From Leptospira interrogans (GTDB taxonomy: Bacteria > Spirochaetota > Leptospiria > Leptospirales > Leptospiraceae): a stretch of 39,457 nucleotides of DNA. Location of the stretch: positions 1 through 39,457 of the forward strand of contig NZ_FTNA01000037.1 of assembly GCF_900156205.1 (NCBI RefSeq). Reading direction: 5' to 3'. Shown piece after piece: positions 21,634 through 39,457 of this stretch. Each line of letters opens with the position of its first letter. Positions within the stretch are counted from its first letter, which is position 1. The notes below the pieces were generated by a model. The model had not been told where the DNA came from and searched no databases. It saw only the letters and a program-made list of their open reading frames with translations. Position numbers and translations under genes: made by a program.

Positions 21634-23510
21634 TGTATCGAGTATTCTCTCATACAAAAATTTCCAGAAGGATGTTTGTATTCTTTTTTAAGAGTTGTAC
21701 TTTTACCAACGGCTGCAGAACGAATTCCAAACTTATCCATCATTTCTTTTTGACCGCAAGTAGGAGTGATTACAAGTGCGGACGAAAATTCTTCCCAAGA
21801 TTTCCATTTGTGTCTTGAATCGTTTCTATATTTACCTTTTGAGAGAGTTTTCATTCTCATCAACAGATCGATTTCAGATGCGAGTAATCTGCCTTTTTTG
21901 TCGAAGTTAAATTCTTCATGAAACCCGTTGAAAACGATATATTTTCCTTCTGGCGAAATTTTTGCTGTTAAATCTTTTGCAGGTTGAAATAGATCCGTCC
22001 TAAAACCCTTCAGACAAAAGTATTGAACTTTTTCAAAACTGTCGCTTAACAATCCACCTTCTCTTACATACAAACTGCTACTCCAAATAAACACTACGGT
22101 TCCGAAGACGATCGCAGCGTATTTTAGTTTTTTAGAATCTTCTTCTATAAAGCGGAAAACCCAAAGTGAAAAAATTGTAAACAAAGTGGGTAAAGGAGCA
22201 AATACGTGACGTAACTGTTTGTTACCTGTGGTGGCGTCTATAACCAAGTATTGCAAAAATAAAATACTCGTAACCGCGACTAATGGATCTTTTAATGTTT
22301 GCGAGACAGAATAAAAAAAGTTTCCTTTGTTTTTTATTCGAAAGAATATTAAAATTAAAGCAAATACTCCGAAAAAGAAGATTCGAAAAATCCAAGGTTC
22401 TTGGAAAACGTGACTGACTGGGATCGTGGAAGAGGGGGCGGAAAACAAGGCTAAGATAAAACTTTTTACGAACTCGTTTACGATCATCTGAGCGTTGATC
22501 AGGCTCATTACCCTGTCTGGGTTACTAAAAATCCAAGCTAAAGAAGGAGCGATTGCATACAAATAAAGTACTCGGATGGAAGACGGAGCGATCTTTTTCC
22601 ATTCTTCTCTTCTTGTGTAAAGAAAAAGGTTAAAATCGATGAATAATAACACCGTACAATAATAGATTACGAGTTTGAATTTTCTTTGATCTAAGTTGAT
22701 GTTTGTAGTAGCCCTCAAAACGGGAAGGGAAAGGACGAGTAAGACGACAAATACTATAAAAATTCTTCTGACACCTCTGTATCTTTCGTTTAATGAAAAT
22801 TTTAAAATATTATAATATTCTTTGTTTTTTGAAATGAGTTCGTAGAAGAAAATTGCAATGAATAATAAAAGTCCGTATGGATATTTGGTAAAAAACAAAC
22901 CAAAAAGAGAAAGGAAAACGGACAATTCGATTTTTTCTTTTTTCTCAAATGGATAACGAAACGAATCAGGGTAGGTAAAAGAATATACCTTATAAAGAGT
23001 ATAATAAGTCCATAATAGAAAAAACATTCCCTGAGTTTCCAACATAGAAGATAAACTGTAGGAAGGAGTTTCTGTGGTGTGAAGAGTCAACGCCAAGGTT
23101 AAGATAGAAGTTAATCCCGCTTTCCATAAAGAACCGGTGATTTTATAAACGATATAAAGGATAGAAGGAAAACAAAGTCCGTAAAAAATGAGGCCCAACA
23201 AAGAATCTTTTTCTGTGATCGACATATCTCCAGGAATGATTAAAAGAATCAGAGAGAATAAAGAGCGAAGAGGGGGCCAAGTAGGGGATTCTAAAAATGG
23301 AAAAAAAGCCCTCCAAATTCTGAATTCTCTAAAATCTTGGTACTGATCTAAAACTACGTTTAGGCGAATATTTTCGTCCCAAGTCAAGATGTCCTTCAGG
23401 GTGCAGGTCCTGATAAAAATTTCCCAATGACGAAATCCCATATAAAACGTAAGACCCAAGGCAAACAAACACAACAAAATGCCTGGGATTAGGGATTTGT
23501 ATTTTTTCAT
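21630..23510 (-). CDS. GT-C type integral membrane glycosyltransferase
   Basis: This 626-residue protein has a long series of hydrophobic segments, starting with an N-terminal one (about 9-25), and a short C-terminal soluble part. The first large loop holds TWDENIRLN (Asp45-Glu46), placed like the acidic catalytic motif of GT39/ArnT-like polyprenol-dependent glycosyltransferases. It probably moves a sugar from a polyprenyl-phosphate donor to an acceptor on the outer face of the inner membrane. It lies 32 bases after the polyprenyl-phosphate glycosyltransferase, which is the usual partner, with GGAG upstream of its ATG at 23510. Sugar and acceptor (lipid A, O antigen or protein) are unknown. 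Its stop overlaps the start of the Rpn pseudogene. Confidence 0.8.
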   Translation of the reverse strand: MKKYKSLIPGILLCLFALGLTFYMGFRHWEIFIRTCTLKDILTWDENIRLNVVLDQYQDFREFRIWRAFFPFLESPTWPPLRSLFSLILLIIPGDMSITEKDSLLGLIFYGLCFPSILYIVYKITGSLWKAGLTSILTLALTLHTTETPSYSLSSMLETQGMFFLLWTYYTLYKVYSFTYPDSFRYPFEKKEKIELSVFLSLFGLFFTKYPYGLLLFIAIFFYELISKNKEYYNILKFSLNERYRGVRRIFIVFVVLLVLSLPVLRATTNINLDQRKFKLVIYYCTVLLFIDFNLFLYTRREEWKKIAPSSIRVLYLYAIAPSLAWIFSNPDRVMSLINAQMIVNEFVKSFILALFSAPSSTIPVSHVFQEPWIFRIFFFGVFALILIFFRIKNKGNFFYSVSQTLKDPLVAVTSILFLQYLVIDATTGNKQLRHVFAPLPTLFTIFSLWVFRFIEEDSKKLKYAAIVFGTVVFIWSSSLYVREGGLLSDSFEKVQYFCLKGFRTDLFQPAKDLTAKISPEGKYIVFNGFHEEFNFDKKGRLLASEIDLLMRMKTLSKGKYRNDSRHKWKSWEEFSSALVITPTCGQKEMMDKFGIRSAAVGKSTTLKKEYKHPSGNFCMREYSIQ

Positions 23511-23542
23511 ATTCAGCTCCAGAGTGGAAAATCCGGAAACGT

Positions 23543-24546
<1,004 letters not shown>

Positions 24547-24659
24547 ACCGTAAGAATCACAGGAGTGGACTTTTTGTCCAGAAATATTCCCAGCGTTTCT
24601 AACAAACTATCGATTCAAAGGTTTTTATCGTCATTTTTAGTGCTCCGCGAAAAATTCTC

Positions 24660-25057
<398 letters not shown>

Positions 25058-25080
25058 TTGATCCTCTTTATAAAAAGTAA

Positions 25081-28000
25081 GTGGAAATATTTAAACGTCA
25101 TTTTCAAAAACATAAAACAGTTTATTTTTTCCTACTCAGTCTATTCATCATTTACAAACTTGTCTTTAACCGTTATACGGGACAGCTTTTACTTCCCAAA
25201 ATATTGCAGGGTTCTATACGAGGCTCTGCTAACTTTACTGTAACTAAATTTTCTCTTTTTTATGGGATTGCGTTTGAAGACTTAGTACTCAAATCAGATT
25301 CAACTTTTGAAGAACGCCCGGTTCTTTCCGTAAAAGAGTTGGAACTTTCTTACAATTTACCTTGGATTTTATTGGGAAGGGCGAAATTATCTAAAATTGC
25401 AATCGTAGGACTTAAGATAGATCTCAGACAAAAAAGTGGAGAATGGAATCTATCAAAATTATTTCCTACTTCTTCTCAACCTTCTGAGGAAGAAAAAACG
25501 TCATCTTCTTCTTTAGAAGAAATATCTACGATCCTTCCTGTCAGCGCCTATCTCAATTTAGAACTAAGAGATATATTTGTACACGTTTCGTCCGAGGCTG
25601 GTTTATCTTCTTACAAAGCAGGATTGGAAGGATTTTCTCTTGCCTTTGAGTTGGATACGGTTCGATTTCGAAAAATTCCTTTGAACGTTCGGATTCTTCA
25701 GTTAATCGACGTTATACGATTTAAAATGAATCCTGAAAAAACGGTTCGAATCTATTTCGAAGATAATTCTAAGTCGTTAGATCAACCGTTTAGACTTGGA
25801 TTGGAATTGTCTCGGGATCTATCGATTCCAGGAGGAGTGTTCCTATCCCAAGCAGATATAGGCGCGGATTCAATTCCTATAAAAGTACAAAATAAATTAC
25901 TCGCTCCTTTTGGTTTTGGTCTCAGATATAAACTCGGTTATTTGGAAAAAGAAGATAAACTCAAACTAGAAAACTTAGAATTAAAAGTAAACGAAGACGT
26001 TTGGTTATCTGCTGCGGGAGAAATGGTCGGAGTTTCCTCTAAAGAAAGAAACGTTCAATTTGGGATTCAAAAGTCTTTAATTCGTTTAAAACCTCTTTCC
26101 GATTTTTTATCTACGATTCCGGGAATTCCTAAGATGAAATTGGACGGAGAATTGAGTCTGGCTCCGATTACAATTTCTGGAAAGGACACTCGATTGAAAG
26201 TGGAAGCAGATATTGGAGCAAAGGATCTTTTGATTTCTATCGGTGGAAAAAATCATAAAATTCCTAAGTTAAAACTTTTAGCCGATTTTATACTTCATCC
26301 ATTTACTCAAGAAACACCTAACGCTAGTAAACCGGTTCCTATACTTGAAAATCTTAGATTAAAAGAACTGTCACTTGACTATAATGGGATTCAATTATCA
26401 GCGACCGGAAACATACTAAGAGGTTCCCAGTTAGATTTGGATTTTGGGGTTCAAAATTTAAATCTCTCGGATTATGTAAAGACCTTAAACGGAGTTTTGG
26501 GTCTAAAAATGAAGGCTACAGGAATATTCAATTCTTTGAATGTAGATGGAGCCGTTCAACTTTCTGGTTTTCGTTTCCCAATGGGAAGAGGAAAGTCGTC
26601 TCCGATTCCGGTAAATTTGGATCTAAAATCCAGAATTCAATTTTCAAAACCATTTATCCCCGATTCGGTTCTTTTAGATTCTATTTCGATTTCTACCAAA
26701 GGTTTGGAAGGAAAGGAATCTCTTAAAATTTCATCTATTGGAAATTTGGGTTTGGGAAAAGGATTTAGTATGAATCTAAATTCTTTAGTAATTAAAACGG
26801 AGTTAGATCGCCTAACACCTACACTTCCATTTTCTCTTAGAGAAAGTCTGGCTCCTGTCAGAAATAATTTAGGAAATCAAATCATTCTAACCGGAGGGTT
26901 GAACTATTCTATTTTTGAAGGTGCACAATCCGTATCAGGTAAACTTCTATTTGATTTGCCTGGAATTCAGATAAGAGATCTTAGAATGGATCTGAATCTG
27001 AAGATAGCAAAAGATTCTTCTATTACTCTTTCTAATTTTGATCTTACTGCTTTTCAATCTAAGTTTAGAATCGTGACCAGTGGGGTTTTGAAAAAGGTTC
27101 CGGAAGGGGGAGTTTTCGGAGATTTGATTCCTGACTTAGAGGGAAATATACAATTAGGATCGGATAAACCGACTTATCTTTTTAAGGGGATCAATTTCGA
27201 GGGGCTTTTTGCAATTCGTTTCCGACTTAAAAATTCGATTGCAAGCGGGACTTTGATTTCTAAAAACTCTAACTTCGGTTATGCGAATGAGTTTTGTCCC
27301 GGTGAAGATTGTAAACTCTATCGAATCGAAGGTTTGGATACTGAGTTTTCGTTTGTACACGATCTCTCTGTTAAAACTACTCGCAATCTTATCGATGGAA
27401 ATAAGGAAAAATTTATTCGTACTTATGGAAGAATTCCCGCTTCTAACTTTACGATTAAACAGATTATCGGGACTCATCCCTCCATCAGCGGAATCCCTTT
27501 TGACTACGTAAAACCTAAAAATGGTCAGCCCGGTTTGTCAGCCAGAATCGATTATTCTGAGAACTTTCTTAAATTAGAATATTTGAAAGTGTTTACTTTA
27601 GACGGTCTTATCAATGGAAAAGACATACTCGTAAATGTGGGAGGAGGAGATCCAGAAAAGATGGAATATAGTGCGGTTGTTCAAATAAAGGACATCGACC
27701 TAAAACAACTTCTTCCACCTAAAAGGAGATCCAAGATAGACGACGGAAAAATCAAAGCGGATTTAAACGTGTCTGGTAGAAATTTGGCGGACCCTATCCC
27801 AAATGTAAATCTATTCTTCAGCGTTTTTCAAATAGGTCAGGATTTTGCAAAAAGTGCAGTAAATATTTTTACACCTTCGAACGTATTCACTGACTTTATC
27901 TATAACAGTTATGCTGTGGACAAAATCGAAGTGGAGTTGTCAAAGGGATTAGTCTACGCGGTTATCGGTTTTAAACGTTCCGTTTTGAATACGATTATCA

Positions 28001-28089
28001 ATTTAGAAAATAGCCAGATCTCTCAACAGAGAATGCCTCTTGCAAATTTCCTTAAAAGGGCAAGATCCGAAGTGGATACGTATCGATGA
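25081..28089 (+). CDS. AsmA-family / YdbH-like envelope protein
   Basis: This 1002-residue protein has one N-terminal membrane anchor (about 15-32), then a long periplasmic body rich in beta strands. The start (GTG 25081) has a weak ribosome binding site. Early residues LPKILQGSIRGSANFTVTKFSLFYGIAFEDLVLK and the next LSVKELELSYNLPWILLGRAKLSKIAIVGLKI follow the AsmA/TamB/YhdP/YdbH pattern, where a chain of short beta strands forms a groove for phospholipid passage between membranes. The C-terminal part has further repeats (about 850-1000) such as AVVQIKDIDLKQLLP and INLENSQI. The next gene is a DUF1318 (YdbL-like) lipoprotein, supporting a YdbH-type rather than a TamB-type assignment. Confidence 0.8.
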   Translation: MEIFKRHFQKHKTVYFFLLSLFIIYKLVFNRYTGQLLLPKILQGSIRGSANFTVTKFSLFYGIAFEDLVLKSDSTFEERPVLSVKELELSYNLPWILLGRAKLSKIAIVGLKIDLRQKSGEWNLSKLFPTSSQPSEEEKTSSSSLEEISTILPVSAYLNLELRDIFVHVSSEAGLSSYKAGLEGFSLAFELDTVRFRKIPLNVRILQLIDVIRFKMNPEKTVRIYFEDNSKSLDQPFRLGLELSRDLSIPGGVFLSQADIGADSIPIKVQNKLLAPFGFGLRYKLGYLEKEDKLKLENLELKVNEDVWLSAAGEMVGVSSKERNVQFGIQKSLIRLKPLSDFLSTIPGIPKMKLDGELSLAPITISGKDTRLKVEADIGAKDLLISIGGKNHKIPKLKLLADFILHPFTQETPNASKPVPILENLRLKELSLDYNGIQLSATGNILRGSQLDLDFGVQNLNLSDYVKTLNGVLGLKMKATGIFNSLNVDGAVQLSGFRFPMGRGKSSPIPVNLDLKSRIQFSKPFIPDSVLLDSISISTKGLEGKESLKISSIGNLGLGKGFSMNLNSLVIKTELDRLTPTLPFSLRESLAPVRNNLGNQIILTGGLNYSIFEGAQSVSGKLLFDLPGIQIRDLRMDLNLKIAKDSSITLSNFDLTAFQSKFRIVTSGVLKKVPEGGVFGDLIPDLEGNIQLGSDKPTYLFKGINFEGLFAIRFRLKNSIASGTLISKNSNFGYANEFCPGEDCKLYRIEGLDTEFSFVHDLSVKTTRNLIDGNKEKFIRTYGRIPASNFTIKQIIGTHPSISGIPFDYVKPKNGQPGLSARIDYSENFLKLEYLKVFTLDGLINGKDILVNVGGGDPEKMEYSAVVQIKDIDLKQLLPPKRRSKIDDGKIKADLNVSGRNLADPIPNVNLFFSVFQIGQDFAKSAVNIFTPSNVFTDFIYNSYAVDKIEVELSKGLVYAVIGFKRSVLNTIINLENSQISQQRMPLANFLKRARSEVDTYR

Positions 28090-28102
28090 AAAGGGGATAA
28101 AA

Positions 28103-28699
28103 TTGAAAAATCAAAATATTTTAATATTCTTATTTTTTGTTTCAGGTATTTTTTTGACGGATTGTGTCATTAAATCTCCTTTGATTACGTTTACTCAAAC
28201 TCAGACAGCCGCGGAAAAACAGATGATCGGAGAAGATCGTATTTTGGAAAAAGACGGTTGGCTCATTGCTTCTGTCAAAAATTCCTCTGCGGGTGCAGAA
28301 GTTTGGAAAAAAGATTTTTCGGGCGAGAATTATACTTTAGGAGATAAAAATATTCTAATGTCCTTAAGGGCTCTCGCTTATTTGGCTCCGGAAATTAGAA
28401 CCTGGAAGGAAGAAGGTTTTTTGGCAGAAGGGTTGGACGGTAAACTTAGAATCAATCCGGCTGCTTCCGAGGCAGGAATTAAAAATGAACTTTCCAAAGC
28501 CGAGGTAAAGTCCAGGCTCGAATCTTTGATTTCTCTTACCAATGAACATAGAAATAAAGTGGTTTTTAGTCGTTTCGAAAACGATTCTAAAACTGCTTCT
28601 AAAGAAAAGTCAGAACATTTAAAACTAACTTGGTATCGACTTGTAGAAAAAGGTGAATACTATGAAAAGTCTCCTGGCAAGTGGATTCGTAAGGAGTAG
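28103..28699 (+). CDS. DUF1318 (YdbL-like) lipoprotein
   Basis: The start is a TTG at 28103 with AAGGGG at 28090-28095; an upstream ATG would lie inside the AsmA-like gene. The 198-residue product has a signal peptide and a lipobox ending FLTDC (about Cys21), then PLITFTQTQTAAEKQMIGED. The C-terminal half resembles E. coli YdbL: SRLESLISLTNEHRNKVV, then a polar linker and GEYYEKSPGKWIRKE at the very end, like the YdbL terminus. E. coli YdbL is a periplasmic chaperone-like partner of the AsmA-like YdbH and the small lipoprotein YnbE. Here the lipoprotein and DUF1318 parts lie in one protein. It starts 13 bases after the AsmA-like stop. Confidence 0.8.
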   Translation: MKNQNILIFLFFVSGIFLTDCVIKSPLITFTQTQTAAEKQMIGEDRILEKDGWLIASVKNSSAGAEVWKKDFSGENYTLGDKNILMSLRALAYLAPEIRTWKEEGFLAEGLDGKLRINPAASEAGIKNELSKAEVKSRLESLISLTNEHRNKVVFSRFENDSKTASKEKSEHLKLTWYRLVEKGEYYEKSPGKWIRKE

Positions 28700-28702
28700 A
28701 TT

Positions 28703-36469
<7,767 letters not shown>

Positions 36470-36539
36470 ATTTTAGATAAGGCTAAAGAATACATTTTAG
36501 GGGTGTTATTTTTATTACGCGCTTGTCCCAGAGCCGTCC

Positions 36540-36633
36540 TATGTGGTAACTACTACGAAAATTTAACGATATTAGAACTGCTCGAAAGTTTACAAATTGG
36601 CAGATGAAACTAATTTGTAGGAATTACTACATT
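36540..36633 (+). repeat. Two copies of the GGAACTACTACA dyad motif
   Basis: TATGTGGTAACTACTACGAA at 36540-36558 and TTGTAGGAATTACTACATTT at 36615-36633. Each has one or more changes from the consensus TGTRGGAACTACTACAAA. Confidence 0.6.
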
Positions 36634-36687
36634 TGATTAAAAATTTCTAAAGAATTATCATGTAAAATTTTTTGAAGTTTTGAGACA
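36617..36687 (+). repeat. Long inverted repeat flanking the DUF1565 genes, left arm
   Basis: About 71 bases running from a dyad-motif copy through ATTTGATTAAAAATTTCTAA to TTTTTTGAAGTTTTGAGAC. The reverse complement appears at 39083-39158 with few differences. Confidence 0.72.
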
Positions 36688-36958
36688 GGTTCTGATATAA
36701 TTCGTTTGAACTCGGCTCATAAAAAAATCAAGAGCCAAGTTGAATCTATTAACGTGAGCTTAGTATAACGCGAAAGGGATCGATGCGAGGTCAATAAATT
36801 GAAAGTAAAGATGATATGTTATATAAAGTTCCCTATTTACAATTTATTGACCAGAGCTGAGAGCCCGGTCCGGCTGCCTGTGGCAAGCCGGATTCGCCCA
36901 GATCTACTTACATAGAACTCACGTTATATTAATCTTTTTTAATAATGTTTTTAGGTGA

Positions 36959-37270
36959 TTATCTCTCACAAGGATTTAGTGCTACCTGATGTCCTGCAAT
37001 ATCTACATTACCTAAATTGTATCTGTTTATGTCTGTTCTATATGTGCCGTCTAAAGGGTTAAACGTTGGGGGACTGTGATCCCATTTGTTATTTCGAGCG
37101 GAAATAAACTGATACGAATTGAATTCGAAAGTTAGATCCGAGAATTCACTACAAGAAAGAATATTATTGCCTACACTTCCTGTAGGACCTCCAACTAAGT
37201 CAATTAAACCACTCGGAGCAACTTCAATTCCATTTCTGTTACGGTAAATTGTAAGATCCAGTTTAAACAA
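36959..37270 (-). pseudogene. 5'-truncated copy of the neighbouring DUF1565 lipoprotein
   Basis: The 103-codon frame encodes LTIYRNRNGIEVAPSG, then GSVGNNILSCSEFSDLTFEF and an end in ALNPCER. This aligns with the last ~95 residues of the intact lipoprotein gene at 37543-38577 (TIYRNRYGVVIRPLGK, GSVGNNIISCSLEMDLTFLF, APNPCN). Signal peptide, lipobox and the DUF1565 part are missing, and nothing similar is seen upstream in 37271-37500. It is a remnant of a tandem paralogue. No expression signal was noted. Confidence 0.8.
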
Positions 37271-37470
37271 TTTTGATTTTATATAAAAGCTGTTTAGAGT
37301 TTTAAGACTAAACGAGTATATCGAACATACTATTTTGCTTTTACCTCATACAACGATTAAAAAACATTCTATACTTTGTATTTTTGTTGGAGGTAGTTGT
37401 TGTAGGATGATTGTTTAATGAAAATTGTGATTTTGTTTAAATTATATTTTCTGAATATTTGATACATTGC

Positions 37471-37507
37471 AAGTCTAAAAACGACCTTTCCAAAGTTGGA
37501 AAGGTCG
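37471..37507 (-). terminator. Rho-independent terminator of the DUF1565 lipoprotein gene
   Basis: A near-perfect stem (CGACCTTTCCA 37482-37492 with TGGAAAGGTCG 37497-37507) with a tight 4-base loop is followed on the minus strand by TTTTTAGACTT. It lies 36 bases after the gene's stop. Confidence 0.88.
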
Positions 37508-37542
37508 ATTTACTCTAAAAGATTAATATCACCTAATACTTA

Positions 37543-38577
37543 TTAGTTGCAAGGATTTGGAGCCAAAGAATATCCAGATATATCTATGGTTCCGTAAGGT
37601 CCCGGTCTGTATATATCAACTCCTTTTGGAAAATTTTGTGAGCTCTCATAGGTAGGAGGATTGTGATCCAATTTGATATTTTGTGCATAAAGTCTCGTGT
37701 TTATATCAAATAGAAACGTTAAGTCCATTTCTAAGCTGCAAGAAATAATATTATTTCCAACGCTTCCTTGAGAACCTCCGCCTAAATCCGCTTTACCTAG
37801 CGGACGGATGACAACTCCGTATCGGTTTCGATAAATCGTATTATTCTCTATTTTATTTTCGTAAGTAGTTCTATCTACAAAGATACCTACTCCATAGTTA
37901 TAGTTAGGTGCTTTTTTGGAGCCGATAAAGTTTCCGCTGATAGTATGTCCTCCGGATGGTACGTTAGATGTGTTTGCAGGGAAAATTCCGATTCCTTGGG
38001 AGATTGTATTGTTTCTAATTTTAGAACCGTATGCTCTCAAAGCAATTGGGTTCTGTAAATTGAATCCAGCTATGGTAGAGTTTTCTCCGAGTAGGATTGT
38101 TTCTTTAAGATCATCTGCATGAAATTGAATTGTAGTTGGTTTTGGACCTGGATGGTTTCCTGATTTATCATAGAATAAAACGAAACCTAATCCTTTTCCT
38201 AATTCATCCCCAATCAGAGTAGCTCCATCCGGAATTCGAATTGGAAATTTTTCTCCGGTTTGTTCGGAGTATTCACCTGGTGCAACATGGACGTCGTGTC
38301 TGCCTCCTGCCAAAGCAATCGCTTTGGTGATGGTTCGAAGTGGTGCGCCCTTATTAGAGCCCGGCCAGTTATCATTTCCGATAACGTTATCTACATAGAT
38401 AGGTATTCGGATAGTTAGACTCCGAGAATCATTTTGATCTGGATTAGATATGTACAAATTCGTTGGGTCGATAATTCCGGATAGAAGTGCTAAGTCGGAT
38501 TCTTTACCTTCTTTTTCGTTTGTACAACCACCTAACAGTAAAATGATGCTAAGGCATAGCAATAAAAATCGTGTCAT
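37543..38577 (-). CDS. DUF1565 / right-handed beta-helix lipoprotein
   Basis: This 344-residue lipoprotein has a signal peptide and a canonical lipobox LLGGC (Cys18). A DUF1565 region (about 61-105) contains YVDNVIGNDNWPGSNKGAPLRTITKAI and VHVAPGEYSE. It continues into short repeated turns typical of parallel beta-helices: TIAGFNLQNPIALRAYGSKI, NTISQGIGIF, HTISGNFIGS and NTIYRNRYGVVI. Such proteins are usually surface or periplasmic, and some bind or cut polysaccharides; the catalytic class is not clear. CAGGAG lies upstream of ATG 38577. A truncated paralogue lies just downstream, and both sit between inverted repeats. Confidence 0.88.
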   Translation of the reverse strand: MTRFLLLCLSIILLLGGCTNEKEGKESDLALLSGIIDPTNLYISNPDQNDSRSLTIRIPIYVDNVIGNDNWPGSNKGAPLRTITKAIALAGGRHDVHVAPGEYSEQTGEKFPIRIPDGATLIGDELGKGLGFVLFYDKSGNHPGPKPTTIQFHADDLKETILLGENSTIAGFNLQNPIALRAYGSKIRNNTISQGIGIFPANTSNVPSGGHTISGNFIGSKKAPNYNYGVGIFVDRTTYENKIENNTIYRNRYGVVIRPLGKADLGGGSQGSVGNNIISCSLEMDLTFLFDINTRLYAQNIKLDHNPPTYESSQNFPKGVDIYRPGPYGTIDISGYSLAPNPCN

Positions 38578-39082
38578 TGATTTCTCCTGATTTGGGCGAC
38601 GATAAAAATTTTTTACTTCTCATCGTCAAATTAGCTCAATTAACAGATTTGTTTGGATATTTTTCACAAAAGTGAAAAAAGTTTTTCTTTCAAGGCGTAA
38701 TGCTATAAAACAATTTATAAAATTATAAATATAAAATTTATTTTGATCTTTCAATATAATCGTTAAAGTCGTTTTAAACCCGAAAGTATGGTTAAAATAC
38801 ACCTAACGATTTATTTTTAATCTCCTAGAAGTGTATAGTTTCAAATTTGAATGAAAGCCGTTTAAGGCTTATACATTTTTTGAAAGATTTTGGGTGGTTT
38901 TTATTTTTATAATCCTCTCAATTTAGATGAGGCTTCTTACTTTTTGTTATATAGGTTTTTGGTTTGTTGGTAAGTTTCAAATTTCTTGATTGAATTGAAT
39001 TTGATTGTAGTTTTACAAATCTAGATTTTACAAACTAACACTGAGAATGTAGGAACTATTACTGAGTTTGATCTAAGAGTTT

Positions 39083-39158
39083 GTCTCAACCAAAACCTCA
39101 AAAAATTTTATGTAGTAAAATTCTTTAGAAATTTTTAATCAAATGCACTAGTTCCCAC
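39083..39158 (-). repeat. Long inverted repeat flanking the DUF1565 genes, right arm
   Basis: The reverse complement matches 36617-36687 over about 70 bases, through ATTTGATTAAAAATTTCTAA and AAAATTTTTTGAGGTTTTG. It has an extra few bases (TACTACA) in the middle. The pair encloses about 2.4 kb with both DUF1565 genes. Confidence 0.72.
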
Positions 39159-39326
39159 ATTTTTGTGAAACTCATCGGTTCTTCAGTGTCTCGCTTCTTG
39201 AACTCAATAAAACGCTTTCCTAAATTCAATGCAGCTCCCTATCATCACCAACCCCACAAGTATTTGGATCTCAATATAAATCTGTCGAAATTACGACAAA
39301 TCCTCTGTAAAACTTAGTTCCCATCC

Positions 39327-39355
39327 CACAACGCGACCCATAGGAAAGCGTTGTG
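39327..39355. repeat. CACAACGC / GCGTTGTG inverted repeat, copy 2
   Basis: CACAACGC (39327-39334) pairs exactly with GCGTTGTG (39348-39355) with a 13-base loop. The surrounding bases (CCCACAACGCGACC before, GTTTTCC after) resemble the copy at 11033-11080. Confidence 0.6.
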
Positions 39356-39375
39356 CTGAGTTTTCCAACGCGATT

Positions 39376-39407
<32 letters not shown>

Positions 39408-39457
39408 AGTCGAAGTGTGATACTCTTGAATCGACGGAGTCAAGAAGGCCGGTGGCA

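Larger units (their letters stand above)
36470..36958. other. Gene-free stretch after the giant lipoprotein gene
   Basis: No coding frame is supported. It holds two dyad-motif copies (36540-36558 and 36615-36633), the left arm of a long inverted repeat (36617-36687), and a GC-richer block near 36855-36900 (CAATTTATTGACC ... CCGGTCCGG) that resembles 11308-11345. Confidence 0.6.

Overview
The window is AT-rich chromosomal DNA of a pathogenic Leptospira, most likely of the L. interrogans / L. kirschneri / L. noguchii group. The evidence is a 16S rRNA 3' end with no 23S gene behind it (spirochaetes of this genus have unlinked rRNA genes), many spirochaete-style lipoprotein signal peptides, and a 1956-residue lipoprotein with twelve bacterial Ig-like (Big) domains whose N-terminus and architecture match the Lig family. 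The species call is inference.

Layout. 1-380: 16S rRNA 3' end and its terminator. 1256-7051: plus-strand metabolic and stress genes: nadC (NAD synthesis), a bifunctional (p)ppGpp synthetase/hydrolase, a family-5 solute-binding lipoprotein and a kinase-fold-like protein. 7750-9834: purB and an SDR-type NAD(P)-binding protein. 9835-12031: 2.2 kb without a gene, full of small repeats. 12032-12850: a membrane fatty acid hydroxylase, convergent with a minus-strand group made of the Lig-like giant (13799-19669) and two Bor-like small lipoproteins. 19670-21633: a repeat-rich stretch and a decayed Rpn-type nuclease gene carrying a 176-bp insertion-like element. 21630-24538: a polyprenyl-phosphate glycosyltransferase and a GT-C type membrane glycosyltransferase. 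24716-36469: a plus-strand operon with a STAS anti-sigma-factor antagonist, an AsmA/YdbH-like envelope protein, a YdbL-like (DUF1318) lipoprotein and a 2588-residue lipoprotein with a TolB-like propeller, TPRs and degenerate CHAT-like modules. 36470-39457: a DUF1565 lipoprotein and a truncated paralogue, flanked by inverted repeats.

Two groups look like functional units. The Lig-like gene and the two Bor/Iss-like lipoproteins are tightly packed and could form one surface or serum-survival cassette. The AsmA-like protein and DUF1318 lipoprotein recall the YdbH-YnbE-YdbL lipid-transport set, here joined to a giant scaffold-like lipoprotein. The gene-free regions are not empty: they share at least three families of short dispersed repeats (a 16-18 bp dyad motif with about sixteen copies, a ~105-bp MITE-like element with four copies, and a ~177-bp element with 20-bp terminal inverted repeats in two copies). 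All coordinates and motif matches were read by eye; no database search was run.
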